From contig NZ_JAJNBZ010000002.1 of the NCBI RefSeq assembly GCF_021369635.1, forward strand, positions 90,926 through 154,925: a stretch of DNA of 64,000 nucleotides. The letters run 5' to 3'. Positions 10,451 through 21,005 of this stretch are shown in pieces. This DNA comes from Paenibacillus profundus (GTDB lineage Bacteria; Bacillota; Bacilli; Paenibacillales; Paenibacillaceae). Numbering within the stretch: the stretch's first letter is position 1; every line of letters starts with the position of its first letter. The translations under genes and the position numbers were made by a program. The notes beneath the pieces were generated by a model. It was given only the letters and a program-made list of their open reading frames with translations, did not search any database and was not told the origin of the DNA.

Positions 10451-11992
10451 ATGTCTGCACCTAGACCTGTTGCACTTATCATCATGGACGGCTTCGGACT
10501 TAGAAATGTAACTGAGGGCAACGCTGTTGCTCAAGCGAACAAACCGAACTACGACCGCTATATGGACATGTACCCGCACACGACACTGACAGCTTGCGGC
10601 GAAGCGGTGGGCTTGCCTGAAGGGCAAATGGGCAACTCCGAGGTAGGACATTTGAATATCGGCGCCGGCCGTATCGTCTATCAAGACTTGACCCGGATTA
10701 CGAAGTCGATTCGTGAAGGGGAGTTTTTCGATAACGCCACGCTGCTCGGCGCAGTACGCCATGCGAAAGACAACAACAAAAACTTGCATCTGTACGGACT
10801 GCTGTCTGACGGCGGTGTGCACAGCCACATTGACCATACGTTGGCCATGCTGGAGCTGGCAGCAAAAGAAGGGCTGAAGAATGTTTACATTCACGCCTTC
10901 CTGGACGGCCGCGACGTAGCTCCGGATAGTGCGATTAAATACATCGAGCGTCTGCAAGCGAAGATTAACGATATCGGCGTCGGACAAATTGCAACGGTTC
11001 AAGGCCGTTATTATGCAATGGATCGCGACAAACGGTGGGAGCGTACGGAGAAATCCTATCGCGCCATGGTATACGGCGACGGCCCGACATATCGCGATCC
11101 GATCCAAGCCGTAAAGGAATCGTACGAGAACTCTGTATTTGACGAGTTCGTCATGCCGACGGTTATTGTGGACGAGAACGATCAACCGGTTGGTCTTGTA
11201 CAAGATGGCGATGCAGTCATCTTCTCGAACTTCCGTCCGGACCGCGCGATCCAATTGTCGCAAGTATTCACGAACGAAGACTTCCGCGGCTTTGATCGTG
11301 GAGACAAATGTCCGAAAGATCTGTACTTCGTCTGCTTGACGCTGTTCGCAGAAACGGTCGGGGGCTTCGTAGCCTACAAACCGAAAGAGCTCGACAATAC
11401 GCTTGGCGAAGTGCTTGTCCAACAAGGCAAGAAGCAGCTGCGTATTGCGGAGACGGAGAAATACCCGCACGTTACGTTCTTCTTCAGTGGCGGCCGCGAC
11501 GTGGAGCTCCCTGGCGAAAAACGAGTGCTTATCTCGTCGCCTAAAGTTGCCACATATGATCTGCAACCGGAAATGAGCGCATATGAAGTAGCGGAAGCGG
11601 CTGTGCGCGAGATCGAATCCGGCGTGCACGACACGATCATTTTGAACTTCGCGAATCCGGATATGGTCGGTCACTCCGGGAAGCTGGAGCCGACGATCAA
11701 AGCGGTGGAAGTAACGGACGAATGCATGAGCAAAGTCGTAGAAGCGGTGCTTGCTCAAGGCGGTGTCTGCCTGATTACGGCAGACCACGGCAACGCGGAT
11801 ATGGTCTTCGACGAAGAGGGCCGTCCGTTCACGGCGCATACGACAAATCCGGTTCCGTTCATCGTAACGGACAAGAACGTCACCTTGCGTGAAGACGGCA
11901 TTTTGGCCGATATCGCACCGACGATTCTCGATTTGATGCAGCTGCCGAAGCCGAAGGAAATGACCGGAACATCGATGATTTCCAAGAAATAA
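10451..11992 (+). CDS. gpmI: 2,3-bisphosphoglycerate-independent phosphoglycerate mutase
   Basis: The 513-residue enzyme is of the alkaline-phosphatase superfamily. It has the metal site IIMDGFG, the catalytic serine in [17 protein letters not shown], and the C-terminal metal-binding TADHGNAD and HTTNPVPF. It converts 3- to 2-phosphoglycerate with Mn. ATG 10451 lies one base after the tpiA stop, so translation is likely coupled; the open frame extends upstream into tpiA but that is not the start. Confidence 0.96.
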   Translation: MSAPRPVALIIMDGFGLRNVTEGNAVAQANKPNYDRYMDMYPHTTLTACGEAVGLPEGQMGNSEVGHLNIGAGRIVYQDLTRITKSIREGEFFDNATLLGAVRHAKDNNKNLHLYGLLSDGGVHSHIDHTLAMLELAAKEGLKNVYIHAFLDGRDVAPDSAIKYIERLQAKINDIGVGQIATVQGRYYAMDRDKRWERTEKSYRAMVYGDGPTYRDPIQAVKESYENSVFDEFVMPTVIVDENDQPVGLVQDGDAVIFSNFRPDRAIQLSQVFTNEDFRGFDRGDKCPKDLYFVCLTLFAETVGGFVAYKPKELDNTLGEVLVQQGKKQLRIAETEKYPHVTFFFSGGRDVELPGEKRVLISSPKVATYDLQPEMSAYEVAEAAVREIESGVHDTIILNFANPDMVGHSGKLEPTIKAVEVTDECMSKVVEAVLAQGGVCLITADHGNADMVFDEEGRPFTAHTTNPVPFIVTDKNVTLREDGILADIAPTILDLMQLPKPKEMTGTSMISKK

Positions 11993-12003
11993 CTGTATGG
12001 ATT

Positions 12004-12031
12004 TTGTACGTTGCCTATCTTGCATTATAAT
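12004..12031 (+). promoter_or_regulatory. Internal promoter ahead of eno
   Basis: TTGTAC, a 16 bp spacer and a perfect TATAAT lie in the 72-base gap between gpmI and eno. This would give extra enolase transcript independent of CggR. Confidence 0.6.
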
Positions 12032-12049
12032 AAATTCAACAAAGAATAA

Positions 12050-13351
<1,302 letters not shown>

Positions 13352-13383
13352 GACGTATCTGCATGAGCGGAACGTTAGATTTG

Positions 13384-13416
13384 GAAGCCGGACTCCATTG
13401 GAGTTCGGCTTCTTTG
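13384..13416 (+). terminator. Terminator of the glycolytic operon
   Basis: GAAGCCGGACTCC pairs with GGAGTTCGGCTTC around a short loop and is followed by TTTGTGT, 32 bases after the eno stop. Confidence 0.8.
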
Positions 13417-13502
13417 TGTGCGCCCAGCATGGGCGCTATACGGACACACTCGTCGCAAGACGGGATCGAGCTGGACCTGAGGCTAGTTTTGATGAAAATC
13501 TC

Positions 13503-13531
13503 TTGTTGAATGGAAGTGAGGACGATATAAT
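13503..13531 (+). promoter_or_regulatory. Promoter of the padR operon
   Basis: TTGTTG, a 17 bp spacer and a perfect TATAAT precede the PadR gene by about 70 bases. An AT-rich leader between promoter and start codon could hold a PadR operator, but no clear dyad was identified. Confidence 0.6.
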
Positions 13532-13602
13532 TATTGCTAGCTACTATTTAATGAACAATACTGAATGATGTATATAACGAATCGTTTAGGGGGGTGACGG
13601 GG

Positions 13603-13971
13603 TTGAAAGAAATCATACAATTTAAAAAAGGCGTGCTTGGTCTATGCGTCATGGTGCTCATTAATCAACGCGACCGCTACGGCTTTGAATTGGCGCAGCA
13701 AATTTCGAAGCATGTGGAAATCGCGGAAGGCGCCTTATATCCGGTACTCCGCCGCATGGTAGGGGACGGACACTGCACGACCTATTTGCAGGAATCGACG
13801 GAAGGGCCGCCGCGCAAGTATTACAAGCTTACTCCGGCAGGCAAAGCGTACATGAATGAGCTGGTGTCGGAATGGGAGAGCTTCGTATCGGGTGTAGCCA
13901 CATTACTGGCGGAAGCCGTGGACGGAGATGCAGATGTATCTTCAGAAGTAAATTTGGAAGCTAATCCATAA
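13603..13971 (+). CDS. PadR-family transcriptional regulator
   Basis: The 122-residue protein is a short PadR with winged HTH motifs: LGLCVMVLINQRDRYGFELAQ, EIAEGALYPVLRRM and GPPRKYYKLTPAGKAY. A C-terminal dimerisation helix follows. TTG 13603 is chosen because GGGGGTGA lies about 7 bases upstream; GTG 13594 would overlap that box. It heads an operon with the HAAS/DUF1700 and DUF4097 genes, a common Firmicute arrangement in which the PadR protein senses envelope stress and controls the operon. Confidence 0.88.
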   Translation: MKEIIQFKKGVLGLCVMVLINQRDRYGFELAQQISKHVEIAEGALYPVLRRMVGDGHCTTYLQESTEGPPRKYYKLTPAGKAYMNELVSEWESFVSGVATLLAEAVDGDADVSSEVNLEANP

Positions 13972-14025
13972 GCAAATGTGGAAATGAACAAGAATACAAA
14001 CGATATGATCTAGGGGTGAGATAAG

Positions 14026-14721
14026 GTGCATAAAGAATATTTTCTATTAAAGCTGAAGCTTGGACTGTTGCCGCTTCCTGAGGAAGACAGGAATGAAATA
14101 CTAGCGGAATATGATGCACACTTTGAATTTGGCAAGCAGCAGGGGCGGACAGAGGAAGAAATCGCGAAGGAATTAGGCGATCCAGAAGAGCTTGCTGTTG
14201 AGCTATTAGGGGACCGTGATGAGAAGCCATCCTTCTCCAATGGACCTATGAACGCCGCTCATATGAACGGGAGCAATGAAATGCCGCCGCCTTGGCAAGA
14301 GATGAATCATCAGCCAGGAATGCAGCATGGTTATGACAGCCGATGGGATAATGGTCAAGGGAACCACTCCATGCCGTATCCCCCGGGGCCTGAAGCGGGC
14401 GCAATTCGTTCTCGCACCGTATTCGGCATCATCGGCGTTATCTTTGCCAGCATACTGATCGTGCCGTTCTTAATCGCGGGCTGGGGAGTATGCATTGGCA
14501 TAGGCGGCGCAGCAATCAGCTTTTTAGTTTCTCCGCTTCTGTATGTTGTCAAGCTGGCGTTGGGCGGAGTTTTTTATGGGGCGGAAATGTCATTGATCGT
14601 TCTCGCGTTCGGAATTGGCATTTTCCTGACTCAAGTAATGGTCGCTTTGTTCCGCAATTATGCGCGGCTCAATATGAGCTATATCCGCTGGGTTGCTCAT
14701 GTGGGAAGGGAGAGAAGATAG
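14026..14721 (+). CDS. HAAS/DUF1700-domain membrane protein
   Basis: The 231-residue protein starts with a cytoplasmic alpha-helical HAAS domain (about residues 1-70: LKLGLLPLPEEDRNEILAEY, EEIAKELGDPEELA). This is followed by a proline/asparagine/methionine-rich linker (about 75-125) and two or three membrane segments (about 128-165 and 188-212). HAAS domains are thought to pass signals to PadR-type regulators encoded beside them, as here. A GTG start follows GGGGTGAG. Its stop abuts the ATG of the next gene. Confidence 0.85.
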   Translation: MHKEYFLLKLKLGLLPLPEEDRNEILAEYDAHFEFGKQQGRTEEEIAKELGDPEELAVELLGDRDEKPSFSNGPMNAAHMNGSNEMPPPWQEMNHQPGMQHGYDSRWDNGQGNHSMPYPPGPEAGAIRSRTVFGIIGVIFASILIVPFLIAGWGVCIGIGGAAISFLVSPLLYVVKLALGGVFYGAEMSLIVLAFGIGIFLTQVMVALFRNYARLNMSYIRWVAHVGRERR

Positions 14722-15579
14722 ATGAGAAGAGTATGGTTAAACCTGCTGGGCATCGGCTGCATTGTGGCAGGCATCGCAGGCCTGTTTTACTTCGGAATGG
14801 ATAAACTATTATATTCCCAGCTTCCCGGCTATAACTACAGCATTGCTATAGACCCTGATTTGAAGCAGATTGAAATGGAGGCGAACCGGGGCGAGATCAA
14901 AGTGAATTGGCACTTTGATGAGCAACGTAAAATTGAACTATCCGGGCAAGCGCCTGAACAGACGATACAGAAGCTCGGCAATACGAAAGTTGAGAACGGT
15001 GTGCTTCGACTGGACTATGATGATACCGAAAGTGCGGAATGGTTGAATTTATTCCAGTTCAATTCCCGTCAACAGCACCATGAGATTCATATTCATGCGC
15101 CGAAGGAATTGGTTCTGGATCGTTTTCAAGCAAGGCTAGCGATGGGTTCGTTCGTGATGACGGACGGACAGGTCAAGCAGCTCGATGCCGAGAGCAACTT
15201 GGGTCAGGTGATTGTGAAGCAGGTGAAGGGTGAGCAGGTGAATTTGAAATCGGATGCCGGGAAAATCGTAACCGAGAACGTGGATGCCGCGATTACAGTT
15301 AATGCTTCGCTGGGTGAAGTGAAGCTGTTGAATACGACCAGACCGGTCGATGTAGATGCGAGTGCGGGCAACGTATTTATTGAACAGCAGAACCCTCATC
15401 CGATACAGGCGTCAAGCAATTTAGGCAACATCAAAATATTGGTTTCCCCTTTGTTCGACGGCGTGTATGATGCAAGAGCGAATTTGGGCAATGTATCCTC
15501 GCCGGAATCGAAGATGAAGAGCAACATGGTCATTCAAGTGCGGACGGACGCCGGCAATATTTCCATTGTCGAAAAATAG
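14722..15579 (+). CDS. DUF4097-family adhesin-like membrane protein
   Basis: The 285-residue protein has an N-terminal membrane anchor (residues 5-27) followed by a repetitive beta-solenoid region. In it the turns repeat as LDAESNLGQVIVKQVKG, NLKSDAGKIVTENV, NASLGEVKLLNT and ASSNLGNIKI, the hallmark of DUF4097 proteins. It starts directly at the stop of the HAAS gene, so the two are co-translated. Family members are linked to envelope-stress operons; the molecular role is not known. Confidence 0.85.
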   Translation: MRRVWLNLLGIGCIVAGIAGLFYFGMDKLLYSQLPGYNYSIAIDPDLKQIEMEANRGEIKVNWHFDEQRKIELSGQAPEQTIQKLGNTKVENGVLRLDYDDTESAEWLNLFQFNSRQQHHEIHIHAPKELVLDRFQARLAMGSFVMTDGQVKQLDAESNLGQVIVKQVKGEQVNLKSDAGKIVTENVDAAITVNASLGEVKLLNTTRPVDVDASAGNVFIEQQNPHPIQASSNLGNIKILVSPLFDGVYDARANLGNVSSPESKMKSNMVIQVRTDAGNISIVEK

Positions 15580-15580
15580 C

Positions 15581-15608
15581 TTGTCAACTCGAGATATGCC
15601 GCTATAAT
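15581..15608 (+). promoter_or_regulatory. Promoter of pdxK
   Basis: TTGTCA, a 16 bp spacer and a perfect TATAAT start 2 bases after the DUF4097 stop. A second TATAAT lies at 15614-15619. Confidence 0.6.
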
Positions 15609-15658
15609 TCGGTTATAATGGATGTATACAATGCGGCATATAAAGGGGTTACGAAACG

Positions 15659-16480
15659 ATGAAACCAATCATGAAAGTTCTTACGTTAGCAGGCTCGGAT
15701 TCCAGCGGCGGCGCCGGCATTCAAGCGGACTTGAAAACCTTCCAAGAACGCGGAGTATACGGTGTGACCGCGTTGACAACAATTGTGACGATGGACCCGA
15801 ATGACAATTGGGCGCATCGCGTTTTTCCGGTGGCGCTATCCACGATAGAGGAGCAGTTGAAGACGATTCTAAGCATTGGCATCCAAGGGATGAAGACTGG
15901 GATGCTTGGTTCTATCGATATTATTGAGCTTGCGGCACGTACGATTGAGAAGCACGACATTCCAAATATTGTCGTTGACCCGGTTATGGTATGCAAAGGC
16001 GCGGACGAAGCGCTGCATCCAGAGACGAATGATGCGCTGCGTGACATTCTCGTACCGAAGGCAACGGTAGTTACGCCGAACCTGTTCGAGGCGGCACAGC
16101 TCGCCGGCACAGCGCCAATTCGCTCCTTGAACGATATGAAGCAGGCTGCTGCGATTATTCAGGAGCAAGGCGCGCGTTATGTGCTGGTGAAGGGCGGCTC
16201 CAAAATTGGCCTCCCGACGTCGATCGACTTGTTATATGATGGCAAGGGCTTTGAAGTGTTGGAGGCCGATTTAATCGATACAACGTATACGCATGGGGCA
16301 GGCTGTACGTACTCGGCGGCAGTGGCGGCAGAGCTTGCGAAGGGGCATAGCGTTATCGACAGCATCCATACGGCCAAGCGCTTCATTACAGAGGCGATTC
16401 GGCATTCTTTCCGACTGAACCAATATGTGGGCCCTGTGCGCCATAATGCATTGCGCTTGGTGGAACACGGAGAAGAATAG
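15659..16480 (+). CDS. pdxK: Pyridoxine/pyridoxal kinase of the ThiD-like (PdxK) group
   Basis: This 273-residue ribokinase-fold enzyme has TLAGSDSSGGAGIQADLKTF (substrate loop), VDPVMVCKG, VLVKGGS and the phosphate/anion-hole motif THGAGCTYSAA. In that motif a Cys takes the place usually held by the catalytic Asp in GAGD, as in Bacillus-type PdxK. It phosphorylates pyridoxal/pyridoxine (and related hydroxymethylpyrimidine). The C-terminal LNQYVGPVRHNALRL also fits PdxK rather than ThiD. It is monocistronic with its own promoter. Confidence 0.85.
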   Translation: MKPIMKVLTLAGSDSSGGAGIQADLKTFQERGVYGVTALTTIVTMDPNDNWAHRVFPVALSTIEEQLKTILSIGIQGMKTGMLGSIDIIELAARTIEKHDIPNIVVDPVMVCKGADEALHPETNDALRDILVPKATVVTPNLFEAAQLAGTAPIRSLNDMKQAAAIIQEQGARYVLVKGGSKIGLPTSIDLLYDGKGFEVLEADLIDTTYTHGAGCTYSAAVAAELAKGHSVIDSIHTAKRFITEAIRHSFRLNQYVGPVRHNALRLVEHGEE

Positions 16481-16679
16481 AGAGGCGATATCCTCTAGTG
16501 TGGCAGATTGCAGCGGGTTTGCGTGGCAGCGCAGAACTCGCTTTTTCTTTTTCAAGGTCGCTGGCTGGCCAAGTTGGAGTAAAGATGAGGCTAGAGCGCC
16601 CAAGCCCCCTGTTTTTCCCTTTGCGTGGTACGATAGTGGCACTATTACAGAACTATAAATAGAACAGAGCGGGCAAGCC

Positions 16680-16708
16680 TTGCCTGTTGCTTAGCCTTGT
16701 GTTACAAT
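16680..16708 (+). promoter_or_regulatory. Promoter of secG
   Basis: TTGCCT, a 17 bp spacer and TACAAT lie about 55 bases upstream of the secG start. The rest of 16481-16763 shows no convincing gene. Confidence 0.5.
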
Positions 16709-16763
16709 AATAATACTGTTTTTATGCTTTTCGAACGTGTAACACGCATTAGGAGGTGTAAAT

Positions 16764-17000
16764 GTGACAATTTTTTTGAAGATTCTGCTTGTCATCTTTT
16801 CGATTGGCTTGATTAGCATTGTGCTTCTGCAGAAAGGGAAAAGTGCCGGTCTGTCAGGCGCCATCTCCGGCGGTGCGGAACATCTCTTCGGAAAGCAAAA
16901 GGCACGCGGTCTGGAGTTGTTCCTGCAACGTGCGACAGTCGGTCTTGCGGCTGGATTCTTTATCCTTTCTATGATTGTGGCTTACTTTGTAAAAGCATAA
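16764..17000 (+). CDS. secG: Protein translocase subunit SecG
   Basis: The 78-residue protein has two membrane helices (residues 3-21 and 53-75) joined by the conserved glycine-rich loop [21 protein letters not shown]. It assists SecYE in preprotein translocation. GTG 16764 follows a strong AGGAGGTG. It lies upstream of rnr and near smpB-ssrA, the usual Firmicute secG-rnr-smpB-ssrA cluster. Confidence 0.95.
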   Translation: MTIFLKILLVIFSIGLISIVLLQKGKSAGLSGAISGGAEHLFGKQKARGLELFLQRATVGLAAGFFILSMIVAYFVKA

Positions 17001-17020
17001 CGTATAAATTCGAACGTAAG

Positions 17021-17050
17021 GCGGGGACGAGATCCTCGCTTTTTTTGTTT
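17021..17050 (+). terminator. Terminator after secG
   Basis: GCGGGGA/TCCTCGC stem followed by seven T residues, 20 bases after the secG stop. The 285 bases from here to rnr hold no gene; weak -10-like boxes (TATACT at 17272) precede the rnr start. Confidence 0.85.
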
Positions 17051-17335
17051 ATCAACACGGAATCATGAGAGGAATGCATGAGGATAGTTGGCGATGATCG
17101 TGGAAAAAATGAGACAAGTCCTTGCTGGCTGGTCCATTACATTACCGTCCTATGGCATAGATTATGGAAAAGTAAGGGGCCTTATTGGTGCAAATAAGAA
17201 CAATTTCAGGTTTTTGTCCTAATGGGCTTAACATGGTGGCAAAGAGCCGGGATGTAACCATTTAATTTCGTGTATACTAGGTTATATATTGGTATACTGT
17301 ATCATGCAGGTCATGGCAAGGTGTGAGGTGAGGTA

Positions 17336-20300
17336 ATGATATCGGAACAACAGTTGTTGGACTTTATGCGTGAAACCGCTTATAAGCCGATGACCTATCA
17401 GGAATTGGAGCAGCATTTTACGATTGAAGGCGCGGCTGAATTTAAAGCCTTCTTAATTATGCTTAATCGCTTGGAGGAAGAGGGAAAGATCATTCGTACC
17501 CGTTCGGATCGCTACGGCGTGCCAGAGCGCATGAACTTGCTGCGGGGACGTCTGCAAGCGCATGCGAAAGGATTCGCCTTTTTTATTCCGGAAGAAACGG
17601 GTCATCCCGACGTATATATTCATGCGAATGATTTGAAGACAGCGATGCATGGGGATACGGTGCTTGTTCGCGTGACAAATAAAACATTTGAAAGTACGCG
17701 TATGGAAGGTGAAGTAATACGCATCGTGAAACGCGCCGTAGAACAGATCGTCGGTGTGTTTCAGCATTATGAAACGTACGGCTTTGTAGTGCCGGACGAC
17801 AAGCGGATTAACCGCGACGTATTTATTCCGCTGGAAGATACGCACGGAGCCGTGACCGGACAGAAGGTCGTAGCCCGTATTGTAAATTATCCGGAAGGCA
17901 GAGCGGCTGCGCAAGGAGAGGTCATTGAGATTCTCGGGCATAAAGACGACCCGGGCGTCGACATTTTGTCGATCATCCGCAAGCACCAGCTGCCAGAGGC
18001 ATTCCCGGATGAAGTAATGGCGGAAGCAGAGTCGGTTCCGGATGCCATTACGGAAGAGGAAATTGTAAGCCAGCGCCGCAGAGATTTGCGCGGCTTGAAT
18101 ATTGTGACGATTGACGGTGAGGATGCAAAGGACTTGGACGATGCCGTCTATGTGGAGAAGCTCCCGAACGGCCATTACAAGCTCGGGGTCCATATCGCCG
18201 ATGTTGGTTATTACGTCCGTGAAGGTTCGGCGCTCGACCGTGAAGCTTACGCGCGCGGATGCAGCGTGTACTTGGTCGATCGCGTCATTCCGATGCTGCC
18301 GCATCGGCTGTCGAACGGAATCTGTTCGCTTCATCCGCGTGTGGACCGCTTGACGCTGTCCTGTGAGATGGAGTTCGACGAGAAGGCGAAGCTCGTCAAG
18401 CACGATGTCTTTTCAAGCGTTATCCGTACGGTGGAACGGATGACGTACAATAACGTTCGTCTGATTGTCGAGGATGAGGATCCGGAAGTGTCGGCACGGT
18501 ACGCGTATTTGGTCGACAACTTCATGCTGATGAAGGAGCTTGCGCTGAAGCTGCGCGGCAAACGTATGAACCGCGGCGCCATTGACTTTGACTTCCAGGA
18601 GTCAAAAGTTATTGTGGATGAACAGGGCAAGCCGGTCGACATTATTAAGCGCGAGCGCTCGATCGCGGAGCAAATGATTGAAGAATTCATGCTGGCAGCG
18701 AACGAGACGGTTGCAGAGCATTTTCATTGGCTGCGCGTACCGTTCTTATATCGGATCCATGAGGAGCCGAATAGCGAGAAGCTGTTCAACTTCATGTCCT
18801 TTGCTGCCAACTTCGGCTATGTCGTGCGCGGCAAGGGCAACTCGGTCCATCCACGCGCGCTGCAGATGCTGCTGGAGGAAATTGAAGGGACACGCGAGCA
18901 GACCGTCATTAGCACGATGATGCTCCGTTCGATGAAGCAAGCGAAGTATGATGCGGAGAGCACAGGCCACTTCGGCTTGGCTGCAGAGTTCTACTCGCAC
19001 TTTACATCGCCGATTCGGCGCTACCCTGACTTAGTCATTCACCGTGTTATTCGCGAAGTTATCGACCATGGCGGAGCGCTGCCGGAGAAGCGGTTGGAGC
19101 AGCTGCATGCGCGTATGCCGGATATTGCACAGCAGTCGTCGGAACGGGAGCGCGTTGCGGTTGATGCCGAACGGGATACGGAAGCTCTTAAGAAGGCTGA
19201 ATTCATGCTGGACAAGGTTGGCGAAGAATTCGACGGTATTATTAGCAGCGTGACAAGCTTCGGCATGTTCGTGGAACTGGATAATACAGTAGAAGGATTA
19301 ATTCGCCTCAGCGAACTGTCCGACGATTATTATCACTTCCATGAGCAGCATATGGTGCTCATTGGCGAGCGTACGTCAAGAATGTTCCGGATTGGCGATG
19401 AAGTCCGCATCCGAGTGGGCCGCGTCAATATGGAGGAACATACGATTGACTTCGAGCTTGTTGCAAGCACATCGCGTTATGGTGGGCGCGATGCGCGGGA
19501 ATTCGGCTTTGAGCAGCGCAAGCGCGGTCGTGCTGGTACGGATCAGCGCGGCGGAGAACGAAGAGGCCGCGGCAATGGACGCGAAACCCGTGGGGGCGGA
19601 ACATCGCGTGACGGGCGCGGTGGCCAGCAGCAGCGTGGAGGACGCGGTAGTTCCCAGCGAAATGGACAGACAGTTCGAACAGGACGCAGTGGATCCACGG
19701 ATCGTGGACGCACGAATCGGCATGAAGCGAACCTGCCACAAGCGACTCATCAAGAAGGACGCGGACCGTCGCGTACGGACGATACCGTGTATAACGAGTA
19801 CGGTGCAGGCGGTGAGCAGCATGTCCGCGGCGGACAAGGACGCTCTCATGCGAAGGGACACGTGAGAGATGAGCATGCTCCGGAACGCCTTGAAGGGCAG
19901 GTGCCTCATGCGCCAGAGGCCGAAGAGTTCGATGGTGATTGGTATAACCAAGGCGAATTCCGGGCGCGCCAGAACCAGAATGGTCGTAATGGGCGCCGCA
20001 GTGGAGGAGCTGGAGCTTCCCATCAACCCGCTGACAAGGGAAATGGACACAGACCTTTAGGATCGCACCAGCGCGGCAAGGGTGGTATTCACCTTGGCCA
20101 AGGTAATGGTGCCGATCAGTCTCAGCGTTCCCGTGGTAATCAAAACCAAGATAATGCGAATTGGGTTGATCGCCTAATCTCGAATGCGGAAAATGAAGTG
20201 GATCGCGGTCCGCGCAATTTTGACTTCGGATCGGGGCGCGGTGGTTATGGCCGTTCGAGTCAAGAAGATAACGATCGGAGCGACCGGAATGGCGGCCGCG

Positions 20301-20494
20301 GCGGGGACTATCGTTCAGGCCGGGGCAGCAAATTAGGCGTAGGCAAGAAAGGCCGCAAAACATCCGAGAGCGGCATTTTCATCGGTGAATCTGCCGCCCA
20401 AGCTCGCGAGCAAACGAAAGAAGCGGGGCAAGCTGCGCGCAAGAAAGGCAAAGCTAACAGCAAAACCGCTAAGTTTGTGCGTAAGAAGCGGTAA
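17336..20494 (+). CDS. rnr: Ribonuclease R with long RGG-rich C-terminal tail
   Basis: The first ~712 residues are a standard RNase R: an N-terminal HTH (about 5-70), cold-shock domains (80-220), the RNB exonuclease domain with TIDGEDAKDLDDAVYVEK carrying the catalytic Asp cluster (about 255-275), and an S1 domain (about 635-712). It degrades structured RNA 3' to 5' and, with SmpB-tmRNA, clears faulty mRNAs; smpB and ssrA lie just downstream. Odd here is a further ~340 residues of low-complexity Arg/Gly/Asn/Gln sequence with many RGG and RGR units, ending in a lysine-rich stretch. The whole protein is 1052 residues, whereas typical RNase R has roughly 750-820. Confidence 0.93.
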   Translation: MISEQQLLDFMRETAYKPMTYQELEQHFTIEGAAEFKAFLIMLNRLEEEGKIIRTRSDRYGVPERMNLLRGRLQAHAKGFAFFIPEETGHPDVYIHANDLKTAMHGDTVLVRVTNKTFESTRMEGEVIRIVKRAVEQIVGVFQHYETYGFVVPDDKRINRDVFIPLEDTHGAVTGQKVVARIVNYPEGRAAAQGEVIEILGHKDDPGVDILSIIRKHQLPEAFPDEVMAEAESVPDAITEEEIVSQRRRDLRGLNIVTIDGEDAKDLDDAVYVEKLPNGHYKLGVHIADVGYYVREGSALDREAYARGCSVYLVDRVIPMLPHRLSNGICSLHPRVDRLTLSCEMEFDEKAKLVKHDVFSSVIRTVERMTYNNVRLIVEDEDPEVSARYAYLVDNFMLMKELALKLRGKRMNRGAIDFDFQESKVIVDEQGKPVDIIKRERSIAEQMIEEFMLAANETVAEHFHWLRVPFLYRIHEEPNSEKLFNFMSFAANFGYVVRGKGNSVHPRALQMLLEEIEGTREQTVISTMMLRSMKQAKYDAESTGHFGLAAEFYSHFTSPIRRYPDLVIHRVIREVIDHGGALPEKRLEQLHARMPDIAQQSSERERVAVDAERDTEALKKAEFMLDKVGEEFDGIISSVTSFGMFVELDNTVEGLIRLSELSDDYYHFHEQHMVLIGERTSRMFRIGDEVRIRVGRVNMEEHTIDFELVASTSRYGGRDAREFGFEQRKRGRAGTDQRGGERRGRGNGRETRGGGTSRDGRGGQQQRGGRGSSQRNGQTVRTGRSGSTDRGRTNRHEANLPQATHQEGRGPSRTDDTVYNEYGAGGEQHVRGGQGRSHAKGHVRDEHAPERLEGQVPHAPEAEEFDGDWYNQGEFRARQNQNGRNGRRSGGAGASHQPADKGNGHRPLGSHQRGKGGIHLGQGNGADQSQRSRGNQNQDNANWVDRLISNAENEVDRGPRNFDFGSGRGGYGRSSQEDNDRSDRNGGRGGDYRSGRGSKLGVGKKGRKTSESGIFIGESAAQAREQTKEAGQAARKKGKANSKTAKFVRKKR

Positions 20495-20543
20495 AGCAAG
20501 CAGTTCGTAACTCGTAACTCATGGCTCGTAAATGAACAAGGAG

Positions 20544-20568
20544 CGGTCCTCTGCGGAGGGCCGTTTTT
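20544..20568 (+). terminator. Terminator after rnr
   Basis: CGGTCCTC/GAGGGCCG stem with a TGCG loop, followed by five T residues, about 50 bases past the rnr stop. Confidence 0.85.
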
Positions 20569-20950
20569 ATGATGGAAGATCTTTTTCCTTCTGACGTGAT
20601 GTCATGCTTCGGAGAAGGGTTGTCGATTCCTTCTTAGTCTCACTCTCCCCTTCATTCAGAACAGCGAGCCGAGCATACGTTCATGCATTTGCGTATTTTT
20701 CATAGATGTCTCTTCCGGTCCGTAGCTAGTCCTTATGATCATTCTCCCGTACCATCAGAAAGGTTTGCGTTGAGGACAAGTCATAATTTTGTATAGACGT
20801 AATGACAGAAAAGTCTGAGTCATGATGGCGCATTTACTAGGCAAAGTTTATTGTCATCTTCGGACTTTGTATATTTCTGATGGAAGGGGAGAATGAAGCA
20901 AAGGTGTGGATGATGCGAATCTCCGCATCATGTAAGCCCTTTCTGCATAC
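20569..20950 (+). other. Gene-free stretch with nested inverted repeats upstream of the mgtC-like gene
   Basis: No convincing gene is seen. CCATCAGAAA (near 20752) and TTTCTGATGG (near 20874) are inverted copies about 110 bases apart. ATGATGCG/CGCATCAT forms a separate hairpin near 20910-20932. The sequence does not show the conserved core of the M-box magnesium riboswitch. Confidence 0.4.
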
Positions 20951-20953
20951 CTA

Positions 20954-20962
20954 TGATATAAT
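20954..20962 (+). promoter_or_regulatory. Extended -10 promoter of the mgtC-like gene
   Basis: TGATATAAT combines the TGN extension with a perfect TATAAT, 43 bases before the start codon. No good -35 box is present, as is usual for extended -10 promoters. Confidence 0.5.
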
Positions 20963-21005
20963 GTACATACTTTACATTAAAGCCACAGAAATGGGGTGAA
21001 GCCAG

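Noticed and set aside
19376..20363. Long minus-strand frames antisense to the rnr tail
   Set aside because: They arise from the GC-rich repetitive RGG codons; no ribosome binding site or recognisable domain.
20751..20990. M-box magnesium riboswitch upstream of the mgtC-like gene
   Set aside because: The conserved M-box core could not be found; only unrelated inverted repeats are present.
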